9,352 bases of DNA from Candidatus Omnitrophota bacterium. GTDB taxonomy: Bacteria; Omnitrophota; Gorgyraeia; Gygaellales; Profunditerraquicolaceae. The notes under the pieces were generated by a model that worked only from the letters and a program-made list of their open reading frames with translations, did not search any database and was not told the DNA's origin. How positions within the stretch are numbered: the stretch's first letter is position 1; every line of letters starts with the position of its first letter. Below, in pieces: positions 5,545 to 9,352 of the stretch. A program made the translations under genes and the position numbers. The DNA lies in NCBI GenBank assembly GCA_030691585.1, contig JAUYEC010000013.1, forward strand, positions 1 to 9,352. Direction: 5' to 3'.

Positions 5545-6192
5545 TTACTGCAGCTTGATGGACTTCACCTTTATCCCATCTTTTGTGTCCATCGCATATT
5601 CTATGATTACTTTACCATCTTTTTGCACATCGCCAAGCTTAATCGCCTTTCCATTGGCAACAGTAATAGGCGTGTCGGATTTTATAAGAAATGCCATCAT
5701 TTGTCCGTTGTCAGATATGACCATGATTTCTGCTTTCCCGCTGGCCGTGACATCACCTGAGGTTGCTGATATAACTTTACCGGCAAAGAGCCCAGTTACG
5801 AGTTTGGGCGCAGAATCTTTTTCTTCCGACACTGCCTTTGCCTTTTTATCTACGGCCTTAGTTTTAGCCTTGACCTCGAGAGCTTTTGCTCCTGATGCAG
5901 GCTTGACTTCAACCTTAGCCTCGGGATTTTTTGCCTTCGGCGCAGACTTGGATTCAACATTGACTTCGGCGGTTTTTGCCTCTGACAATGGCTGTGTTTC
6001 AATCTCAGCTTCGGTGGTTTTTTCTTCTGACAAAGACGGTGTTTTAATCTTGGCCGCGGTAGTTTTCTCTTCCGGCACGGATTTAGCTTCAACCTTAGCC
6101 GTGGTTTTTACCGCCGGCGCCTTTGATTCCTTAGCAAAACAGAGCGAAGGAATAAACGTTAGAACAATAATCACCAAAATTATCTTTTTCAT
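5545..6192 (-). CDS. exported repeat protein B, paralogue of the upstream gene
   Basis: A 215-residue protein of unknown function. Residues 1-20 are a type I signal peptide (MKK, hydrophobic core, LCFA before the cut). Residues 33-122 are six consecutive 15-residue repeats, such as KIKTPSLSEEKTTEA and KVEVKPASGAKALEV, rich in Lys, Glu, Ala and Pro and probably extended. Residues about 134-215 form a compact beta-rich domain (GKVISATSGDV, MAFLIKSDTPI, KVIIEYAM, ending SIKLQ). This domain and the signal are shared with the gene at 6222-6959, which ends in the same 19 bases including part of the stop. The Cys in the signal is preceded by Leu, so a lipobox is unlikely. A run of seven G (6202-6196) provides the ribosome site. 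The general shape is that of a periplasmic or surface-spanning linker with a small binding head. Confidence 0.75.
   Translation of the reverse strand: MKKIILVIIVLTFIPSLCFAKESKAPAVKTTAKVEAKSVPEEKTTAAKIKTPSLSEEKTTEAEIETQPLSEAKTAEVNVESKSAPKAKNPEAKVEVKPASGAKALEVKAKTKAVDKKAKAVSEEKDSAPKLVTGLFAGKVISATSGDVTASGKAEIMVISDNGQMMAFLIKSDTPITVANGKAIKLGDVQKDGKVIIEYAMDTKDGIKVKSIKLQ
5827..6096 (-). repeat. six 45-bp coding repeats in paralogue B
   Basis: The span is exactly 6 x 45 bases and encodes residues 33-122. The units are diverged in sequence but constant in length (15 residues). Each tends to begin with KVE or similar and to contain K-T/A-x-E near the end. Confidence 0.8.
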
Positions 6193-6221
6193 ATTCCCCC
6201 CCTAGTCTAAAATCCAACTTT

Positions 6222-6959
6222 CTACTGCAGCTTGATGGACTGCGCGGTAAATCCCTCTACGGGTTTCACCGTATATTCTACGACAACCTTGCTGTCTTTT
6301 TTTACCTCGGTAAGTTTGATCTCCTTGCCCTTATCGGTAATAGCCGTTTTGGCCTTTATTATAAACGGTATTCTTTCTCCGTTATCATCTACAGCCACGA
6401 TTATCGGCTGTATGCCTGTGGCAACATCGCCAAGCGCCACTGAATCGATCTTGCCGGTATAAGACCTTACATCGGCCTTAACCGGGGTTTTTTCTTTTGA
6501 TTTTGCTTCATCCTTAAACGCGGGAGTTTTTACCTGCGGAGCCTTTTTTTCCACAGGTTTAGCCACCACCTTGGCCTCGGGAGTTTTTATTACCGGCGCA
6601 GGCTTGGTTTCAACCTTGGCCTGGGTAACTTTTGTGTCCACTACAGGCTTGGTTTCGACCTTGGCCTGGGGAGTTTTTACTTCCGAAACGGGCTTGGTTT
6701 CAACCGCAACTTCAGGAGTTTTTATTTCTAATAATGAATCTAAAGACTGTGTTTCAATTTTAGTTTCAGCAGTTGTTTCTTCTGACAAAACCGGTGCTTC
6801 AGCTTTGACCACGGTGGTTTTCTCTTCGGGAGCAGGCGTAGTTACAGTATTGGTTGTGGCTTTTACTGTCTCCGCTTTTTTAGTCTTAGCAAAATTCGTG
6901 GCAAAACATAATGAAGGAACAAAAGTTAGAACGATCACCGCCAAAACTGTCTTCTTCAT
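6222..6959 (-). CDS. exported repeat protein A with a conserved C-terminal domain
   Basis: A 245-residue protein of unknown function. It has a signal peptide at 1-20 nearly the same as in the downstream paralogue (VIVLTFVPSLCFA). A repeat region at 52-143 has units such as KVETKPVVDTKVTQA and KVETKPAPVIKTPEA. Most are 15 residues, one is 18 and one is 14. A Lys-rich hinge leads to a C-terminal domain at about 165-245 (YTGKIDSVALGDV, IPFIIKAKTAI, KVVVEYTV, ending SIKLQ) that aligns end to end with the paralogue. AAGGAGGG (6975-6968) eight bases before the ATG is a strong ribosome site. The downstream paralogue starts 29 bases after this gene, so both are likely one transcript. Nothing ties them firmly to phosphate uptake despite the nearby phoU. 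Confidence 0.75.
   Translation of the reverse strand: MKKTVLAVIVLTFVPSLCFATNFAKTKKAETVKATTNTVTTPAPEEKTTVVKAEAPVLSEETTAETKIETQSLDSLLEIKTPEVAVETKPVSEVKTPQAKVETKPVVDTKVTQAKVETKPAPVIKTPEAKVVAKPVEKKAPQVKTPAFKDEAKSKEKTPVKADVRSYTGKIDSVALGDVATGIQPIIVAVDDNGERIPFIIKAKTAITDKGKEIKLTEVKKDSKVVVEYTVKPVEGFTAQSIKLQ
6531..6806 (-). repeat. 45-bp tandem coding repeats in paralogue A
   Basis: Near-identical blocks recur at 45-base spacing, clearest at 6601-6624 and 6646-6669, which differ at one base of 24; part of the unit recurs at 6691. The high DNA similarity shows recent repeat expansion, more recent than in paralogue B. Confidence 0.85.
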
Positions 6960-7010
6960 AATTTAGACCCTCCTTATTTAGTATAAATGATAAAACCTGT
7001 CTTGCTAATC

Positions 7011-7038
7011 ATTTTAACTCTAAAACCTAACTTTTCAA
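7011..7038 (-). promoter_or_regulatory. promoter candidate for the paralogue pair
   Basis: TTGAAA (7038-7033) and TAAAAT (7016-7011) lie 16 bp apart on the minus strand, in the AT-rich gap between phoU and paralogue A. The predicted start near 7004 leaves a leader of about 45 bases that includes the AAGGAGGG ribosome site. Confidence 0.4.
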
Positions 7039-7074
7039 CTCTTTTCGCCGGACAACATCAGAAAACTGCCGCGG

Positions 7075-7743
7075 CTATTTTAATTTCTCCGGATGATGCT
7101 TGACCACCTCTGCCTGCACCATATAGATCACGTCCTCGGCGATATTGGTGGTATGGTCGCAGATACGCTCCAGGAAACGCGCGATTAATATCAACTGCAC
7201 CGCCCGGGGAGCCGTGGAGCTGTCCTTAAGCATATAATCTTCAACAAGCTCCTTATGTATCAGGTCGCGCAACTGGTTGGCCTGGGGATCAGACATGAGG
7301 ACTTTCTTAGCCAGCTCAATGTCTCCGTTAACAAAAGAATCTATGGCCATCTTCACCATGCTCTGGGCAACCGCCGTAAGCCTGGGTATATCAACCAAAG
7401 GCTTTAAAAGCGGCTTATCCACCAGTTCCAGCGTGCGCTGGGCAATGTCCACTGCGATATCCGCGATCCTTTCCAGCTCGCCGTTTATCTTCATGCCAGT
7501 GGTAATAAAACGCAGGTCCCCGGCCATAGGCTGATAGCGGGCGATTAAGTCAATGCACTTTTCATCCACGGCCAGTTCCAATTTATCGATATTGGAATCG
7601 TCATCTATGACTCCCTGGGCCAATTCTTTATCTCGGCTCTTTAACGCCTCAACGGATCTATAAATGGCCTCTTCGGCCAACGCGCCCATCTTTAAGATAT
7701 CATCCTTTAGCCCTTTTAATTCCTGATCAACATGCCTCTCCAT
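7075..7743 (-). CDS. phoU: phosphate signalling/transport regulator PhoU
   Basis: A 222-residue all-helical protein made of two repeated three-helix bundles (about 1-110 and 115-215). Each carries the family's metal-binding signature: GELERIADIAVDIA (88-101; Glu91, Asp95, Asp99) and FLERICDHTTNIAED (190-204; Glu192, Asp196). PhoU sits at the inner face of the Pst transporter and restrains it and, where present, the PhoR kinase when phosphate is plentiful. The ATG at 7743 is chosen because GGGAGG (7755-7750) is six bases upstream. An in-frame ATG at 7749 touches the same GGGAGG with no spacing. It follows the two PstB genes, the usual order, but is separated from them by a nested hairpin. Confidence 0.95.
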   Translation of the reverse strand: MERHVDQELKGLKDDILKMGALAEEAIYRSVEALKSRDKELAQGVIDDDSNIDKLELAVDEKCIDLIARYQPMAGDLRFITTGMKINGELERIADIAVDIAQRTLELVDKPLLKPLVDIPRLTAVAQSMVKMAIDSFVNGDIELAKKVLMSDPQANQLRDLIHKELVEDYMLKDSSTAPRAVQLILIARFLERICDHTTNIAEDVIYMVQAEVVKHHPEKLK

Positions 7744-7761
7744 AATCATCCTCCCGCAGTA

Positions 7762-7838
7762 CAGGGACGGTTCTCAAGCCAAAGCTAAACTGTCCCATTT
7801 TAAGGGACAGTTCCCGATTGGGTTGAGAACCGTCCCTG
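7762..7838. repeat. REP-like nested palindrome between pstB and phoU
   Basis: The outer arms of 16 bp are perfect (CAGGGACGGTTCTCAA 7762-7777 with its complement 7823-7838). An inner hairpin AACTGTCCC/GGGACAGTT (7788-7796, 7804-7812) lies within. The result is a 77-base cruciform-like unit of the same general type as 5475-5543. It lies 6 bases after the ATPase stop and 6 bases before the phoU ribosome site, so it is probably transcribed and may lower phoU expression or protect the upstream message. Confidence 0.88.
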
Positions 7839-7844
7839 AATTGA

Positions 7845-8600
7845 TTATCCGTATCTGCCGGTAATGTAATCTTCCGTGCGCAAATCGTGCGGCGCGGTAA
7901 ACATTTCCTCGGTCCTGCCGAATTCTATCAATTCGCCCAAAAGCATAAAACCTGTATCGTCGGAAACGCGCGCCGCCTGCTGCATGTTATGCGTGACTAT
8001 TATTATAGTATAGTTATGCTTTAGTTCACGCATTAATTCTTCTATTCTCTGGGTTGCCTGCGGGTCGAGCGCGGAACAGGGTTCATCCATCAACAGTACT
8101 TCGGGTTTTATGGCGATGAGCCGGGCGATACACAACCTCTGCCTCTGCTCCAATGATAATCTCAAGGCCGGGATATTGAGCCTGTCCTTTAATTCATCCC
8201 AGAGCAGGACGCTCTTAAGACTCGTTTCAACAATATCATTCAACTTGTCCCGTTTAATTTTTTCCCCGTGTATCTTTTCTCCAAAGATAATGTTTTCATA
8301 AATAGACAGCGGGAAAGGATTCGGCCTCTGGAAGACCATACCTACTTTCTTACGCAAAACAACCAGATCAGCCTTGCCGTTAAGTATATTTTCACCGTCA
8401 ATAAGTACCTCGCCCTCTGTGCGCACGCCTTCGATCAGATCGTTCATCCGGTTAAAAACCCGCAGCAGCGTGGATTTCCCGCACCCCGACGGCCCGATGA
8501 TCGCGGTGATCCTGCCTGCCTTAACATGGCAGTTTATGCCTTTCAGGGCGTGGAAGCCGCCGTAGAAAAGGTTCAGATTTTTTGTGATGATTTTTTCCAT
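7845..8600 (-). CDS. pstB: PstB-type phosphate ABC ATPase, catalytic half with degenerate signature
   Basis: A 251-residue ABC ATPase that would power phosphate import through PstA/PstC. Walker A is GPSGCGKS (36-43). The Q-loop is GMVFQRPNPFPLSIYEN (88-103, Gln91 intact, the classical PstB version). Walker B is VLLMDEP (168-174, with catalytic Glu173). The D-loop is SALD, and the switch is IVTHNMQQAARVSD with His204. The ABC signature reads LRLSLEQRQRLCIAR: LSLEQ (148-152) in place of LSGGQ, with both Gly lost, while the flanking RLCIAR is typical PstB. Reading the codons (TTA TCA TTG GAG CAG) confirms this. The gene starts inside the stop of its partner (TAATG), giving coupled, near-equal synthesis. 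The defects complement those of the partner, which suggests a heterodimer. Confidence 0.92.
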   Translation of the reverse strand: MEKIITKNLNLFYGGFHALKGINCHVKAGRITAIIGPSGCGKSTLLRVFNRMNDLIEGVRTEGEVLIDGENILNGKADLVVLRKKVGMVFQRPNPFPLSIYENIIFGEKIHGEKIKRDKLNDIVETSLKSVLLWDELKDRLNIPALRLSLEQRQRLCIARLIAIKPEVLLMDEPCSALDPQATQRIEELMRELKHNYTIIIVTHNMQQAARVSDDTGFMLLGELIEFGRTEEMFTAPHDLRTEDYITGRYG

Positions 8601-9346
8601 TATCCGAATTTTCCGCTGATGTAACCGTCCGTGCGCGGATCGCGCGGCGCGGTAAAGATCTTATCAGTAATATCTATCTCAATAAGTTCTCCGTTTAAGA
8701 AAAACGCCGTCCTATCCCCCACCCTGGCCGCCTGTTTTACGTTATTGGTCACCAGCACTATGGTATATTTATTCTTCAGTTCCACCATAGTATCCTCAAC
8801 TTTAGCCGTAGAAACAGGGTCAAGTCCGGAACAGGGCTCGTCAAAAAGGATCACCTGCGGCTCTACGGCTAAAGTCCGCGCGATGCAGAGGCGCTGCTGC
8901 TGTCCGCCGGATAATTTAAAGGCGGATTCTCCGAGCCTGTCTTTTACCTCATCCCAGAGATAAGCCTGCGAAAGTGCTGCAAAGACTTTTTCTTCCAATA
9001 TTTTATTTCTTTTTTCTCCGTACATCTTCACTCCGTAGGCCACATTATCAAATATGGATAACGGAAGCGGCAGGGGCAGGGCAAAGACCATACCGACCTT
9101 GCGGCGCAATAACTCCACATCAATACTCCTGATATTTTGCCTGTCCAACTCAACACTTCCTGTCATCTTAAAGTTCCGGTTTAGATCACTTAGGCGGTTG
9201 AGCGTGCGCAGAAAAGTCGTCTTGCCGCTGTTGGACGGCCCGATGATGCTTAAGATCTCATTGGAGCGTATCTCCAAATTCAGCTGCTTTATGGCATGCG
9301 CCTGGCCGAACCATATATTTAGATCACGTATCTCAAATTTTACCAT
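8600..9346 (-). CDS. pstB: PstB-type phosphate ABC ATPase, non-canonical half with intact LSGGQ
   Basis: A 248-residue PstB homologue. Walker A is GPSNSGKT (36-43), which fits the P-loop consensus although PstB normally has GPSGCGK. At the Q-loop, GMVFALPLPLPLSIFDN (85-101) has Ala89 where Gln is expected, and the QRPNPFP motif is replaced. The signature LSGGQQQRLCIAR (145-157) is perfect. Walker B ILFDEP (166-171) keeps Glu170. The switch region is LVTNNVKQAARVGD, with Asn201 replacing the essential His (codon AAT; CAT would be His). The A-loop position is Phe (WFG) where PstB usually has Tyr. The length and the FTAPRDPRTDGYISGKFG tail are normal, so this is a maintained gene and not a decaying one. 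It likely supplies the signature to its partner's ATP site. The promoter and pstSCA would lie outside the window. Confidence 0.92.
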   Translation of the reverse strand: MVKFEIRDLNIWFGQAHAIKQLNLEIRSNEILSIIGPSNSGKTTFLRTLNRLSDLNRNFKMTGSVELDRQNIRSIDVELLRRKVGMVFALPLPLPLSIFDNVAYGVKMYGEKRNKILEEKVFAALSQAYLWDEVKDRLGESAFKLSGGQQQRLCIARTLAVEPQVILFDEPCSGLDPVSTAKVEDTMVELKNKYTIVLVTNNVKQAARVGDRTAFFLNGELIEIDITDKIFTAPRDPRTDGYISGKFG

Positions 9347-9352
9347 TTCTTC

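Noticed and set aside
5555..6205. 216-codon open frame on the plus strand
   Set aside because: It is the reverse complement of the repeat-rich paralogue B, whose regular composition keeps the opposite frame open. Signal peptide, ribosome site and paralogy all support the minus strand.
6900..6910. Lipobox in the exported paralogues (Cys in SLCFA)
   Set aside because: Leu precedes the Cys where Gly, Ala or Ser is required; a type I signal cut after Ala20 fits better.
6571..6966. 131-codon plus-strand frame with repeats
   Set aside because: Shadow of the 45-bp repeats of paralogue A.
8600..9346. Pseudogene status for the ATPase lacking the switch His
   Set aside because: Full length, no stops, perfect signature and Walker B, and coupled to the next gene; the losses are reciprocal with the partner's.

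Overview
The window reads almost entirely on the minus strand, so genes are described here from high to low coordinates. It looks like a bacterial chromosome of moderate GC. No transposase, integrase or phage gene is present. Phylum cannot be fixed from the sequence alone. The dispersed intergenic palindromes (core GTAGGGGCGGGTTT plus its complement), the REP-like hairpins of the GGGACAG/GGGACGG type, Smr and permease genes in an overlapping cluster, and a LexA/UmuD-type repressor beside a Y-family polymerase would fit an uncultivated anaerobic lineage such as Candidatus Omnitrophota. This is a tentative inference.

Region 1 (9346-7075) is the distal end of a phosphate-uptake operon: two adjacent PstB-type ATPase genes overlapping by one base, a nested palindromic element, then phoU. 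The pstSCA genes would lie beyond the right edge. The two ATPases are not equivalent. The first has lost the Q-loop Gln and the switch His but keeps LSGGQ. The second keeps the catalytic motifs but has LSLEQ as its signature. Together they look like a heterodimer with one working and one degenerate ATP site, whereas textbook PstB is a homodimer. This is the most interesting feature of the window.

Region 2 (6959-5545) holds two tandem paralogues. Each has a signal peptide, a Lys/Glu/Pro/Thr-rich region built of 15-residue repeats, and a conserved C-terminal domain of about 80 residues. Their function is unknown.

Region 3 (5463-3999) is a tightly coupled trio behind a REP-like hairpin: a small zinc-ribbon membrane protein, a short divergent Smr-like protein, and a PF03773 (ArsP/DUF318-type) permease.

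Region 4 (3978-2001) is a self-contained SOS unit. A consensus promoter (TTGACA, 17 bp, TATAAT) has the palindrome GTGAAC-N4-GTTCAC filling the -10/-35 spacer. It drives a LexA-like wHTH fused to a UmuD-like self-cleaving domain, overlapped by 4 bp with a UmuC-type polymerase. A copy of the dispersed palindrome sits in the 5' leader.

Region 5 (1892-481) is thiM-thiE, overlapping by 4 bp, a thiamine salvage pair without a visible TPP riboswitch. Region 6 (391-1) is a small two-helix membrane protein followed by the 5' part of a tRNA-Arg(ACG) gene, whose first bases and leader are duplicated 61 bp upstream around a hairpin.
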